64,000 nt of DNA from Jeotgalicoccus coquinae (GTDB lineage: Bacteria > Bacillota > Bacilli > Staphylococcales > Salinicoccaceae): the NCBI RefSeq assembly GCF_014207425.1, contig NZ_JACHFF010000001.1:806001-870000 (forward strand), read 5' to 3'. This document shows, one piece after another, positions 45,143-53,876 of this stretch. The position numbers and the translations under genes are program-made. The notes under the pieces are model-generated. The model ran no database searches, had not been told where the DNA came from, and worked only from the letters and a program-made list of their open reading frames with translations. The first letter of the stretch is position 1. Every line of letters starts with the position of its first letter.

Positions 45143-45580
45143 ATGGAATTAGATTTTAATTTATACATGCAGGATTTAGTTCAGAATGCACGTAACGAAT
45201 TAACTGAAGCAGGTTATACAGAAATGCTTACACCTGACGAAGTTGATGCACACTTAAACAAAGAGGGTACTGCACTTGTTATGGTTAACTCTGTGTGCGG
45301 CTGTGCCGGCGGTATTGCACGCCCTGCAGCAATTCACTCTTTAAACTACGACAAGCTTCCGGACCAGGTACTTACTGTATTTGCCGGTCAGGACAAAGAA
45401 GCAACTGAACAGATGCGCGATAAAGCACCTGACTTTTTACCATCATCTCCATCGTTCGCATTTTTCAAAGACGGCAAGATCGTCGATATGATTGAACGCC
45501 ACCAAATTGAAGGCCATGAAATTATGAGTGTAATTACAGGACTTCAGGCCTGGTTTGAAGAACACGGCAAAGAAGCATAA
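45143..45580 (+). CDS. brxB: Bacilliredoxin BrxB (YphP/YqiW family)
   Basis: A 145-residue thioredoxin-fold protein with the CGC active site in [15 protein letters not shown]. It removes bacillithiol from proteins that became mixed disulfides under oxidative stress. The position directly after the bkd operon equals YqiW (BrxB) in B. subtilis. A strong GGAG site precedes the ATG and a two-way terminator follows. Confidence 0.92.
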   Translation: MELDFNLYMQDLVQNARNELTEAGYTEMLTPDEVDAHLNKEGTALVMVNSVCGCAGGIARPAAIHSLNYDKLPDQVLTVFAGQDKEATEQMRDKAPDFLPSSPSFAFFKDGKIVDMIERHQIEGHEIMSVITGLQAWFEEHGKEA

Positions 45581-45588
45581 AAAAGAAA

Positions 45589-45625
45589 ACACCCTCAAAC
45601 GGCAAACGCCAAAAGAGGGTGTTTT
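45589..45625. terminator. Bidirectional terminator between brxB and the prli42-like gene
   Basis: A perfect 8-bp stem (ACACCCTC with GAGGGTGT), extended by A-T pairs, with an inner GGC/GCC pairing. T runs follow on both strands. Confidence 0.85.
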
Positions 45626-45641
45626 TAATACTGATATTTAA

Positions 45642-45743
45642 TTAAAATGAAGTTAAGTAGCTGACGCCCATTAAGAGGCCTGATACTACGATGAGAATTA
45701 CCATAAACCATATGATAAATCTCTGAACTTTTTTATTGCCCAT
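45642..45743 (-). CDS. prli42: Prli42-like stressosome-associated membrane miniprotein
   Basis: A 33-residue frame, ATG at 45743, with AAAGGTGAT about 8 nt upstream. The product starts MGNKKVQRF, continues as one hydrophobic helix (IIWFMVILIVVSGLLMGV) and ends SYLTSF. This matches the remembered pattern of Prli42 in Listeria and Bacillus: MxNKKxxR followed by one helix with a Ser/Gly-containing end. Prli42 anchors the stressosome to the membrane by its N-terminal Lys residues. The neighbourhood of brxB and an M20 peptidase fits what I recall for Bacilli. Assigned on pattern and place only. Confidence 0.7.
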   Translation of the reverse strand: MGNKKVQRFIIWFMVILIVVSGLLMGVSYLTSF

Positions 45744-45828
45744 TCGCCCATCACCTTTAAGAATTTATTGTTATAATTAACTATACATGAATACAAATCA
45801 ACATTTCAACTGCTGGAGGCATATTTTT

Positions 45829-46953
45829 ATGAATAAAGAACGTCTGACAGAACAATTTTTGGAAATCGTACAAATCGACTCGGTATCAGGACAGGAACGC
45901 AAAGTTGCGGACTACCTGCTTGATCTTTTAAATGAGCTTGAACTTGCCGGTTTTGAAGATGACACACAGAAAGTAACAGGCTACGGTGCAGGTAACTTAA
46001 TCTTCACGCTTAAAGGCGAAGAAAATATTTCACCGGTAGCATTTATGGTTCATATGGATACAGTAACTCCGGGAATCGGTGTTAAGCCGCATATCGAAGA
46101 CGGTTACGTGTACAGTGACGGCACGACAATTTTAGGCGCTGATGATAAAGCGGGAATTTCTGCAGTTATCGAAGCAGTACGCGTACTTAAAGAAGATAAC
46201 ATACCCCACGGTGACGTGGAAGTAATTATTACAGTCGGCGAGGAAACTGGTTTAATCGGAGCGAAAGCACTCGATATTAACAATATTAAGAGTAAATTCG
46301 GTTATGCAGTAGACGGTACCGGCCAGGTTGGAACGATTGTTAACCGCGCACCGACACAGACTAAAATTAAAGCGACAATTTACGGTAAAAAAGCACACGC
46401 CGGAATTGAACCTGAAAAAGGTATCAGTGCAATCAATCTTGCTGCAAAAGCAATAAGCAAAATGAACCTTGGCCGTATCGATGACGAAACAACATCAAAC
46501 ATCGGTACAATCAAAGGCGGTCAGGCGACGAACATCGTTGCAGACAATGTAGAAATTTTAGCGGAAGTGCGCAGTTTATCAGATGAAAAACTGCATGCCG
46601 AATCAGATAAAATTAAAACAGCATTCGAAGAAACAGCTAAAGAACTCGGCGGCAGCGCTGATGTGCAGGTAGACGTTATGTATCCGGCACTGCATGCACC
46701 CAAAGAAGACCCTGTAATCACAACAGCGGTTGAAGCGATTAAAAATATCGGCAGAGAATCTGATATTATCAGTCTTGGCGGCGGCAGCGACGGCAACATC
46801 TTCCACGGACAGGGCGTACCGACAGCAATTCTCGGTGTTGGCTATGAATACATCCACACGACAAGCGAACGTATGCCGCTTGAAGAACTGTACAAGATGA
46901 CTGAACTGATTGTCGAAATCGTTAAAGTCCATTACGCGAATGAAAGTAAATAA
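45829..46953 (+). CDS. M20 family metallopeptidase (tripeptidase T-like, YqjE-like)
   Basis: A 374-residue zinc peptidase. Metal ligands are visible: HMDTVTPG (His, Asp), ILGADDKAG (Asp), VGEETGLIGA (Glu pair) and a late YIHTTSERM segment (His). A dimerisation domain lies at about 180-290. It is close to YqjE of B. subtilis, annotated as PepT-like. It likely trims short peptides in the cytoplasm; the substrate is inferred. ATG 45829 follows CTGGAGG at 9 nt. It is divergent from the prli42-like gene. Confidence 0.88.
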   Translation: MNKERLTEQFLEIVQIDSVSGQERKVADYLLDLLNELELAGFEDDTQKVTGYGAGNLIFTLKGEENISPVAFMVHMDTVTPGIGVKPHIEDGYVYSDGTTILGADDKAGISAVIEAVRVLKEDNIPHGDVEVIITVGEETGLIGAKALDINNIKSKFGYAVDGTGQVGTIVNRAPTQTKIKATIYGKKAHAGIEPEKGISAINLAAKAISKMNLGRIDDETTSNIGTIKGGQATNIVADNVEILAEVRSLSDEKLHAESDKIKTAFEETAKELGGSADVQVDVMYPALHAPKEDPVITTAVEAIKNIGRESDIISLGGGSDGNIFHGQGVPTAILGVGYEYIHTTSERMPLEELYKMTELIVEIVKVHYANESK

Positions 46954-46979
46954 TATTATTGGATAGATTGATGATTGAT

Positions 46980-47010
46980 GGAGCCGGGGCGGAAGTCCCG
47001 GTTCTTTTTT
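46980..47010 (+). terminator. Terminator of the M20 peptidase gene
   Basis: A 10-bp stem with G-T pairs (GAGCCGGGGC with GTCCCGGTTC) around GGAA, followed by TTTTT. Confidence 0.85.
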
Positions 47011-47031
47011 GTGGATTTTGATGGCGGAAGT

Positions 47032-47273
47032 TCTATGAGGATGGCTCATAGAGAGCCGGAGTCGTTGGAAGTTCTATGAACTGCGCTCATAGGAATCCAA
47101 AACCAGATAAAAATCCCTCATGCGGTTGAAAACAATTTATTAATGGTATGAGGTTCGCTCATCGGGACGAATAACAGCTTTCGTCTCATCGAGCACCCTT
47201 CATTAAGACAAACACTCTTTATCGTCCCATCGGGCACCCCTCATCAAGACAAAACCCCTTAATCATCCCAATG
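47032..47273. repeat. Palindromic tandem array C, mosaic of 32-bp units
   Basis: Six units start at 47047, 47088, 47119, 47160, 47201 and 47242. Spacing is 41 bp except where the second unit runs into the third. Half-sites are of three kinds: CATAGAG, CATGCGGTTGA and CATCGGGACGA, all starting CAT and alternating in orientation. A perfect 8-bp stem (TCTATGAG with CTCATAGA, 47032-47052) spans a spacer instead of a unit, showing that half-sites can pair with either neighbour. The array fills the 392-bp gap between convergent genes. Confidence 0.85.
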
Positions 47274-47298
47274 CGTTCCCAATATCTCAGCCAAACAA

Positions 47299-47337
47299 CA
47301 AAAAAACCGCCAAAATCCAAAGGATTTTCAGCGGTTT
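47299..47337 (-). terminator. Terminator of the AraC-type regulator gene
   Basis: Outer AAACCGC/GCGGTTT and inner AAAATCC/GGATTTT stems form one long hairpin. A run of T follows on the minus strand, just past the gene's stop codon. Confidence 0.85.
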
Positions 47338-47345
47338 CTGAAAAA

Positions 47346-48191
47346 TTATTCATCCAGTGCCTGCCACACCTGTATTTTGGTTCCCAGGTCTTCAAATGAA
47401 TAAGTGTGTTTAATGAGTTCGAGCGAGAAGTCGCATGTCATGTTGACATCTTCTCTGAAGTGCCATCTGCGGAATATATATTCGTATACTTTATCGATTT
47501 CGACATCGGGTGCACCTGATGTATCGAATATTTCGTAGTTCATCGATTCCGTAAATGTTTCGTCAAATGGCGTGTGCTGGTAACTTGCTGTCCCGACGAA
47601 TATTTCCATCTCACCGTCGATCACCCGTTCCTGCACAAATATGCCTTTAACGAAGCCGTCGTTGTATCGGAGTATTTCATCGATCAGTCCGTCGCGCTCG
47701 AGTATTTTCAAGAACTTATACTTGTAGCCTGACTGGTATGAGTTGATATCGAAATACTGTGCAATCCCGATTAAACGGAAGCTTTCAACAAATGTACGGT
47801 ACGACGGGTATTTCGGTTTCTTCGTCGGCACGACTTCAAATGAAATGTAGTCGAGCAGGTCGATTTTCTTAATGTTGCGTTCTGTCTCATGCACAGGAAT
47901 ACCGAATGTACGCGTGTATATTTTCTTAAATTTATCCACGTCGCGGTATCCGTAATACTTGGTAATATCCACAAGACGTCTGTGTCCCTGGTAAACTTCA
48001 TAAGCAATTTCCGTCATGCAGCGTTTTTCCTGGTACTGGGCCGGCGTCATTCCGACGAGAGATGTAAATATCGTCATAAATGATTTCTGTTCCACACCCA
48101 TACTTTCCAAAACCTCACTGAAGTCTATTTCTTCTCTGAGGTGGTCTTCAATATATACGATGAATCTTTCTACAAATCTGATCGTTTCCAT
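47346..48191 (-). CDS. AraC-family transcriptional regulator with C-terminal effector-binding-like domain
   Basis: A 281-residue protein with an N-terminal AraC-type helix-turn-helix pair (about residues 5-105, with GMTPAQYQEKRCMTEIAYEV and VDITKYYGYRDVDKFKKIY). The C-terminal 150 residues look like a GyrI-type effector-binding domain. This is the reverse of the usual AraC order. The ligand and targets are unknown, and no obvious partner gene is adjacent. The ATG at 48191 follows AGGTGAT; an extended upstream frame lacks a site. Divergent from rnz. Confidence 0.75.
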   Translation of the reverse strand: METIRFVERFIVYIEDHLREEIDFSEVLESMGVEQKSFMTIFTSLVGMTPAQYQEKRCMTEIAYEVYQGHRRLVDITKYYGYRDVDKFKKIYTRTFGIPVHETERNIKKIDLLDYISFEVVPTKKPKYPSYRTFVESFRLIGIAQYFDINSYQSGYKYKFLKILERDGLIDEILRYNDGFVKGIFVQERVIDGEMEIFVGTASYQHTPFDETFTESMNYEIFDTSGAPDVEIDKVYEYIFRRWHFREDVNMTCDFSLELIKHTYSFEDLGTKIQVWQALDE

Positions 48192-48296
48192 GTAATCACC
48201 TATACTTATTGTACTCTTATTTATTATTCCACCCGCGGCTGAAAAACACAACTGATTATATGATATAATAAAGCAATTAATTAACGAGGTGTCGAA

Positions 48297-49223
48297 ATGA
48301 AATTTACTGTTTTGGGGTCGGGTGCAGGGCTCCCGTCTAAAGATAGAAATACGCAGAGTTTTGTCATTGACTGCGTGCTTGAATATAATGAATATATTTT
48401 AATCGATGCCGGTGAAGCTCTGCAGCACCGCATCCTTCATACTCATATTAAACCATCTAAAATAAAAAACATATTTATTACGCATCTTCACGGCGATCAT
48501 ATTTTCGGTCTGCCCGGATTTTTATCGTCCAGAGCGTTCCAGGGCGGGGAAGGTATACCGCTTAAAATATACGGACCAAAAGGGCTCAGAGAGTGGATTG
48601 AAACAACATTCCGCATTTCGGAAAGTGCACTCAATTATCCGCTCGATGTAGTTGAGGTTGAACCCTACATGGATATCCGTCTGAATAATTTTGATGTTCA
48701 TGCCATTCCATTATCTCATGGTATTGAATCCTACGCTTATATTTTTAAAGAAGATAATCAGATCGGTGAACTTCAGACTGATAAACTCCGTGAACTCGGC
48801 ATAAGACCGGGACCGGTTTACGGTGAAATTAAAGCAAGTGAAACGTTTACCCATGACGGACAAATATACGAAACGCCGGACTTTATCGGTGAGACGATTG
48901 AAGGCCGTAAAATTACAGTCCACGGTGATACGCGCCTAAACACAGAAAAAGAATACCTCGATTCAATCAGGAATTCGGATCTGCTGGTGCACGAAGCGAC
49001 ATTCCTGAATAACGAAAGAGAAAAAGCACATGATTACTTCCATTCGGAAATTAACCACGTGCTCGATGTATTTGAAGATGTAAATTATAAGCAGCTTCTG
49101 ATTGTTCATATAAGCAGCCGCTATACGGATGAGGATATTAAAGAAGTCAGCGCTTCGCTTGAAGGGCGCGCAGTTATTGCTTATGACTATTTCGAACTTC
49201 CCATCCCGCGTAATGTGAAATAA
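48297..49223 (+). CDS. rnz: Ribonuclease Z
   Basis: A 308-residue endonuclease that matures tRNA 3' ends. It is an MBL-fold enzyme with FITHLHGDHIFGLPGF (HxHxDH), a later His in PLSHGI, VHGDTR (Asp) and VHISSRY (His). The exosite region for tRNA lies near residues 150-200. The 3' end overlaps the convergent hydrolase gene by 50 nt, which is an unusual tail-to-tail overlap. RBS GAGGTG precedes the ATG. Confidence 0.93.
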   Translation: MKFTVLGSGAGLPSKDRNTQSFVIDCVLEYNEYILIDAGEALQHRILHTHIKPSKIKNIFITHLHGDHIFGLPGFLSSRAFQGGEGIPLKIYGPKGLREWIETTFRISESALNYPLDVVEVEPYMDIRLNNFDVHAIPLSHGIESYAYIFKEDNQIGELQTDKLRELGIRPGPVYGEIKASETFTHDGQIYETPDFIGETIEGRKITVHGDTRLNTEKEYLDSIRNSDLLVHEATFLNNEREKAHDYFHSEINHVLDVFEDVNYKQLLIVHISSRYTDEDIKEVSASLEGRAVIAYDYFELPIPRNVK

Positions 49224-50118
49224 AATCAGCGACTGTCTGACGGTACATTTTTGGATTGCGGTTGTAGCTTTCCACGTGATTGCCGCGTTCCGGATACCAC
49301 TGTTCTTTCGGTCCCTTTTTCTTTTTGTACAATTCGACTGACGCTTCATAAGGAATAAATGAATCGCGTTTTGAATGAATAAATAAAACAGGCTGTTCGA
49401 TTCTGTCGACTACTTTAACCGGTGATACGTGATACATGCTGAATTTACTGCGCAGTTTTAAGAACAGGTAAGTAAACAGCAGCACGACCGGTGATGCCAC
49501 CCGTGAGTATGATGAGTAAATGTGTGCAAGCTGGTCTCTGAACTTCGCAAATGAGGCGTCCGAAATATAGAACTTCGCTTTATTCGACAGTTCTCCTGCG
49601 TAAAGCAGGGTCGTCGCAGCACCCATCGATTCACCGTGGACACCGAATTCGATATCATCGCCGTAGTTTTGAAGAAGGTACTCAATCACTGTTTCTAGGT
49701 CGAACTTTTCATAGAAGCCGTATGTAGAATCGACACCCCCGGAACTGCCGTGACGCCGCGCATCGTATACGACACAGTTAAAGCCCATGTCTTTAAACAG
49801 GTTCACGTATTTCGTCGAGCTGAGTTTATTCTCTGACACGCCGTGACATATGACTACCCATTTATTCGTATCATTCGGATAGATAAACGATGCACTGATG
49901 TCGTAGCCGAACCGGGAAGGTATGTTAACGACGTCTTTAGGAAGTTTATCGTATTCGTCCATATTCATGCGTTTGGCACGGGTTTCGCGGCGTTTAACAA
50001 TTTCCACGTCGCGCAGCTTGAAAAACATGATCTGGCTCGAAGCAAAGTAGCCGAGCGATATAAAGAGCACAGCTGCTGAAGTGAAGAGCGCAGCAAACCA
50101 TTTAGAATATTTTTTCAT
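49174..50118 (-). CDS. Alpha/beta hydrolase, membrane-anchored (YqkD-like)
   Basis: A 314-residue serine hydrolase. An N-terminal hydrophobic segment (about 8-28) is a signal anchor or uncleaved signal. The nucleophile motif is HGESMGAA, the acid is likely in HSKRDSFIP and the His in ERGNHVES. It resembles YqkD of B. subtilis, which is near the ADP-ribose pyrophosphatase gene there as well. The substrate is unknown. Its last 50 nt run antisense to rnz. Confidence 0.85.
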   Translation of the reverse strand: MKKYSKWFAALFTSAAVLFISLGYFASSQIMFFKLRDVEIVKRRETRAKRMNMDEYDKLPKDVVNIPSRFGYDISASFIYPNDTNKWVVICHGVSENKLSSTKYVNLFKDMGFNCVVYDARRHGSSGGVDSTYGFYEKFDLETVIEYLLQNYGDDIEFGVHGESMGAATTLLYAGELSNKAKFYISDASFAKFRDQLAHIYSSYSRVASPVVLLFTYLFLKLRSKFSMYHVSPVKVVDRIEQPVLFIHSKRDSFIPYEASVELYKKKKGPKEQWYPERGNHVESYNRNPKMYRQTVADFISHYAGWEVRNSHKQ

Positions 50119-50231
50119 TGGAATCCTCCATTCTTTCTGTCACACATTATTATATCACCTGTATTTATTTTTCAAATCGTTATTTTTATAACATAATGTG
50201 ATATATTTAAGATACATATTGAAAAGCGGTG

Positions 50232-50783
50232 ATGACTATTTCCAACGAACATTTAATAGAGAATACACGATCCAGAGAAGATATTTACGACGGTAAAATA
50301 ATCGATGTTAAAAAGCTGACTGTTGAGCTTCCGAACGGCAAAGAAGCATACAGGGAAGTCGTATATCATAAAGGTGCCGTCGCTGTAATTGCGGTGGACG
50401 GTGAATCGATGTATTTCGTCAAACAGTTCAGAATTTCAACTGAAGAAGTACTGCTCGAAGTTCCTGCAGGAAAAATTGAAATTGATGAACATCCCGATGA
50501 AACAGTAAAGAAAGAATTGAAAGAAGAAATCGGCGGAGAATCGGACAAAATTGAAAAGCTTTACGAATTTTATGTATCACCCGGATTCTCAAACGAATTG
50601 ATTCATCTTTATGAAGCGGCAGATGTTTCATTCAGTGATTCTCAATTGGAAGATGATGAATTTCTCGATATCGTAAAAGTTCCGCTGACGGAATTAAAAG
50701 ACAGAATGCACAAGGGCGAGTTCAGGGACGGTAAAACACTGGTTGCAGTGCACCATGTTCTGCTGTCGAACGGCTATTTATAA
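50232..50783 (+). CDS. nudF: ADP-ribose pyrophosphatase (Nudix)
   Basis: A 183-residue Nudix hydrolase that splits ADP-ribose to AMP and ribose 5-phosphate. The Nudix box is AGKIEIDEHPDETVKKELKE followed by EIG; a Lys replaces the usual Arg of the RE pair. It corresponds to NudF (YqkG). A GTG one codon before the ATG at 50232 is also possible. It precedes fur, as in Bacillus and Staphylococcus, with fur on its own promoter. Confidence 0.9.
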   Translation: MTISNEHLIENTRSREDIYDGKIIDVKKLTVELPNGKEAYREVVYHKGAVAVIAVDGESMYFVKQFRISTEEVLLEVPAGKIEIDEHPDETVKKELKEEIGGESDKIEKLYEFYVSPGFSNELIHLYEAADVSFSDSQLEDDEFLDIVKVPLTELKDRMHKGEFRDGKTLVAVHHVLLSNGYL

Positions 50784-50798
50784 TCATTACAAATAGTT

Positions 50799-50834
50799 TT
50801 GAAAAATGAACTATCTTCTGTATAATTGTTATCA
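50799..50834 (+). promoter_or_regulatory. Promoter of fur with overlapping Fur-like box
   Basis: TTGAAA (50799-50804), a 16-bp spacer and TATAAT (50821-50826) form a good sigma-A promoter. Overlapping the -10 is GTATAAT-T-GTTATCA (50820-50834), which matches 11 of 14 bases of the 7-1-7 Fur box TGATAAT-N-ATTATCA. Autoregulation by Fur, or control by PerR, is likely. Confidence 0.6.
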
Positions 50835-50864
50835 ATAAGATTAAGAAAGTTGGAAGGTGCAGTT

Positions 50865-51323
50865 GTGGAAAAAAGAATTGAGCGAATTAAAGAGGCATTA
50901 CACGATGCTCGGTATAAATTAACTCCACAGCGGGAAGTCACTGTGAGAGTATTGCTTGAAAATGAGAGCTCTCATTTGAGTGCTGAAGATGTTTTTATGA
51001 AAGTTAAAGATAAGTATCCGGAAATCGGACTGGCAACAGTATACCGTACACTTGAGCTTTTAAATGAACTGAATGTACTCGACAAGGTGAATTTTGGCGA
51101 CGGTGTTTCAAGATATGACCTCAGAAAAGAAGGTGCGCAGCACTTTCATCACCATTTAATTTGTATACATTGCGGTTCGGTGGAAGAAATTGAAGAAGAC
51201 CTGCTGACGGATGTTGAAAAAATCGTGACACGCGATTTTGATTTCGACATTATCGATCACCGTTTAACTTTCCACGGTGTTTGCAAATTATGCAAAGAGA
51301 AAGAAGGAAACACAGATGCTTAA
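50865..51323 (+). CDS. fur: Ferric uptake regulator Fur
   Basis: A 152-residue Fur-family repressor. The N-terminal DNA-binding domain contains LTPQREVTVRVLL and LATVYRTLELL. The C-terminal domain has HFHHHLICIHCGS (HHH metal site and first CxxC) and FHGVCKLC (second CxxC). Gene order nudF-fur-xerD is that of the iron regulator in Firmicutes, so Fur is preferred over PerR. GTG 50865 follows GGAAGGTG. It overlaps xerD by 8 nt. Confidence 0.9.
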   Translation: MEKRIERIKEALHDARYKLTPQREVTVRVLLENESSHLSAEDVFMKVKDKYPEIGLATVYRTLELLNELNVLDKVNFGDGVSRYDLRKEGAQHFHHHLICIHCGSVEEIEEDLLTDVEKIVTRDFDFDIIDHRLTFHGVCKLCKEKEGNTDA

Positions 51324-52203
51324 CCGTTATATCGATGAATACTTAACGTATTTAAAAATCGAGCGTGGTTTAAGTGATGCATCAATATCATCATACAAAC
51401 AGGATCTAAAACAATACGATCAATATTTAACTGATGAAAATGTTACGGGTGTCGGGCAAATTACGACAGAAATCCTCGTAACATTTTTACAGTTTTTATC
51501 AGAAAACGGCAAGAGCAATAAAACAATCAGGCGCGTACAGTCGACGCTCAGAAACTTTCATCAGTTTTTGCAGCTGGAGCAGGTCATCGATACGAACCCT
51601 GCGCTCAGACTGAATACGCCTAAAGAAGAACGCGAACTGCCGGTAGTGCTGACCGTTGAAGAAATGGAAACACTGCTGCATTCTCCGGATAACACGGCAC
51701 AGGGTATACGCGACAACGCGATTATGGAACTTTTGTATGCGAGCGGTCTAAGAGTCAGTGAACTGATTAATTTAAAGCTCAGCGACCTGAATCTGGAAAT
51801 GGGTTTTATTCATGTATACGGTAAGGGTGACAAGGAAAGAATCGTCCCGACGACCGAATATGTGGCGGATAAATTAAATAATTATATAAAAAATCAGCGT
51901 TTAACGTTATTAAAACACGAAAATACTGATATACTGTTTCTTACGAACAGAGGTAAAGGATTCACCCGTCAGGGATTATGGAAGACGATTAAGAAGTATG
52001 TGCTGATCAGCGGCATCAATAAAAACATTACGCCGCATACATTCAGACATTCATTTGCGACGCATTTAATCGAAAACGGTGCGGACCTCCGCGCAGTTCA
52101 GGAAATGCTCGGTCATTCCGATATTTCAACGACACAGGTGTACACACAAATCTCTGCAACAAAAATCAGAGAAATGTATAAGCAGTTCCATCCAAGAAAG
52201 TAG
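51316..52203 (+). CDS. xerD: Site-specific tyrosine recombinase XerD
   Basis: A 295-residue recombinase that resolves chromosome dimers at dif with XerC. The SAM-like N-terminal domain spans about 1-90. The catalytic domain has the first Arg in [12 protein letters not shown], Lys in [22 protein letters not shown] (His-x-x-Arg), a later His in [10 protein letters not shown] and the nucleophile Tyr in VYTQI. ATG 51316 lies in the end of fur and gives the usual 295-residue length. Confidence 0.95.
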   Translation: MLNRYIDEYLTYLKIERGLSDASISSYKQDLKQYDQYLTDENVTGVGQITTEILVTFLQFLSENGKSNKTIRRVQSTLRNFHQFLQLEQVIDTNPALRLNTPKEERELPVVLTVEEMETLLHSPDNTAQGIRDNAIMELLYASGLRVSELINLKLSDLNLEMGFIHVYGKGDKERIVPTTEYVADKLNNYIKNQRLTLLKHENTDILFLTNRGKGFTRQGLWKTIKKYVLISGINKNITPHTFRHSFATHLIENGADLRAVQEMLGHSDISTTQVYTQISATKIREMYKQFHPRK

Positions 52204-52214
52204 GTAAATTTATT

Positions 52215-53387
52215 ATGTACAAAAAAATTCATTTAATCGTTCTTGATTCAGTCGGTATCGGTGAAGCACCGGATGCTGCAGAATTCGGAGACGTGGGCAC
52301 GCATACTTTAAAACATACATTAGAAACGCATCCGAACACATTGCCGAACCTTTCAAAATTAGGTTTAGGCAACATCGATAAACTGCCGGGTGTTGACGAA
52401 GAAGACAACACAACAGGTTTTTATACGAAGATGCAGGAAGTATCTAAAGGTAAAGACACGATGACAGGACACTGGGAAATTGCCGGTCTGAACATCGATA
52501 CTGCCTTCAAAGTATATCCTGACGGATTTTCTGACGAACTGCTGAACAAAATCACTGAAGCAACAGGCCGCGGTATCGTCGGCAACAAACCGGCGAGCGG
52601 AACTGATATCATCGAAGAATTCGGAGAACACCAGATGGAAACAGGGGACTTAATCATCTATACATCAAACGACCCTGTACTTCAGATCGCAGCAAACGAA
52701 GAAGTTATCCCGCTTGAAGAAATCTACGACATCTGTGAAAAAGTACGTGAAATGACGAAAGCACCTGAGTTCTTAGTCGGCCGTGTTATCGCACGTCCAT
52801 TCGTCGGTTCTAAAAAAGGTGAATTCAAACGTACGGAAAATCGTCATGACTATGCCCTTGAGCCATTCGGCAGAACTGTACTGAACGCGCTGAAAGACGA
52901 TGACAAAGATGTTATCGCAATCGGCAAGATTAACGATATCTTTACGGGAAGCGGAATTACAGACGCTGTCCGCACGAAAAACAACGACGACGGTGTCGAC
53001 AAGCTGCTTCAGGTAATGGACCGTAACTTTAACGGACTGTCATTCCTTAACCTTGTGGACTTCGATGCGGAATACGGCCACCGCCGTGACCCGGTCGGCT
53101 ACAGTAATGCATTAAAAACATTCGATGACAGACTCCCTGAATTAATCGGGAAACTGACTGAAGATGATTTATTAATCATTACTGCAGACCACGGAAACGA
53201 CCCAACATATACAGGGACGGATCACACAAGAGAATATGTGCCATTGTTAATTACAACAGGCAGGGAACTTAAATTTGGTGAAATTGAGCAGTGTCAGACA
53301 TTCAGCAACATCGCTGCAACGATCGCTGAAAACTTCGGTGTGGATTACGAAACACACGGAACGAGCTTCCTAAAGGAAATTAAATAA
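52215..53387 (+). CDS. deoB: Phosphopentomutase
   Basis: A 390-residue alkaline-phosphatase-superfamily enzyme that interconverts (deoxy)ribose 1- and 5-phosphate in nucleoside salvage. It begins [16 protein letters not shown], with the metal Asp, has [10 protein letters not shown] with the phosphorylated Thr, and ends [19 protein letters not shown] with metal-binding Asp and His residues. A small protein frame starts on the next base after its stop codon. Confidence 0.95.
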   Translation: MYKKIHLIVLDSVGIGEAPDAAEFGDVGTHTLKHTLETHPNTLPNLSKLGLGNIDKLPGVDEEDNTTGFYTKMQEVSKGKDTMTGHWEIAGLNIDTAFKVYPDGFSDELLNKITEATGRGIVGNKPASGTDIIEEFGEHQMETGDLIIYTSNDPVLQIAANEEVIPLEEIYDICEKVREMTKAPEFLVGRVIARPFVGSKKGEFKRTENRHDYALEPFGRTVLNALKDDDKDVIAIGKINDIFTGSGITDAVRTKNNDDGVDKLLQVMDRNFNGLSFLNLVDFDAEYGHRRDPVGYSNALKTFDDRLPELIGKLTEDDLLIITADHGNDPTYTGTDHTREYVPLLITTGRELKFGEIEQCQTFSNIAATIAENFGVDYETHGTSFLKEIK

Positions 53388-53474
53388 ATGAAAAAAGGAA
53401 AATATTTTGTATTCATAGGATTACTCGTGGTAAGTATATTCTGGGGATTCATGTATTGGATATTTTTAGTGTAA
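53388..53474 (+). CDS. Candidate 28-residue single-helix membrane protein after deoB
   Basis: The ATG is the triplet immediately after the deoB stop codon, with AAAGGAAA about 11 nt upstream inside deoB. The product starts MKKGKYF, is nearly all hydrophobic (VFIGLLVVSIFWGFMYWIFLV) and ends there, which is the build of a signal-anchor miniprotein. It would be co-translated with deoB and is followed by a strong terminator. I do not recognise a family. Confidence 0.5.
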   Translation: MKKGKYFVFIGLLVVSIFWGFMYWIFLV

Positions 53475-53496
53475 TTGAATAAGCGGGCAGGATAGA

Positions 53497-53540
53497 CGGT
53501 TTAAACACCTTTATTTTAAGGTGTTTAAACCGTTTTTTTT
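53497..53540 (+). terminator. Strong terminator after deoB
   Basis: A perfect 15-bp stem (CGGTTTAAACACCTT with AAGGTGTTTAAACCG) around a 6-nt loop, followed by eight T. Confidence 0.93.
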
Positions 53541-53577
53541 GTTTTTGGGGATTAAAAAAAGAGCCGGATAACGGCTC

Positions 53578-53854
53578 ATGCGGTTGAAAGTCTGTTATCG
53601 GCCTGATGAAACTCGTTCATGCGGTCGATAAATTGTGTTCAACCGTATGAAGGTTGTTCATCAGGTTAATTATTCGTATTCGACCGCATGAAAAATGCTC
53701 ATTGGGACGATTACCGGTTTACGTCTCAATGAGCAGGATACAATGGGATGATTATTTATTAATGTCTCAATGAACATGCAGCATTGAGACAAATATACTT
53801 AAATATCTCAACGAACAACCAGCATTGAGACAAATACGCGTATTCGTCCCAATG
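53578..53854. repeat. Palindromic tandem array D, seven 32-bp units
   Basis: Units start at 53578, 53618, 53659, 53701, 53742, 53783 and 53823, 40-42 bp apart, each exactly 32 bp long. The first three are of the CATGCGGTTGA type; the other four of the CATTGRGACRA type. The last unit (53823-53854) is palindromic over its whole length, apart from four mismatched positions that pair as G-T. Half-sites alternate in direction with centres about 20.5 bp apart. It fills the gap between convergent deoB/miniprotein and the DUF309 gene. Confidence 0.92.
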
Positions 53855-53876
53855 ACGGACATAATCCGCATTAAAA

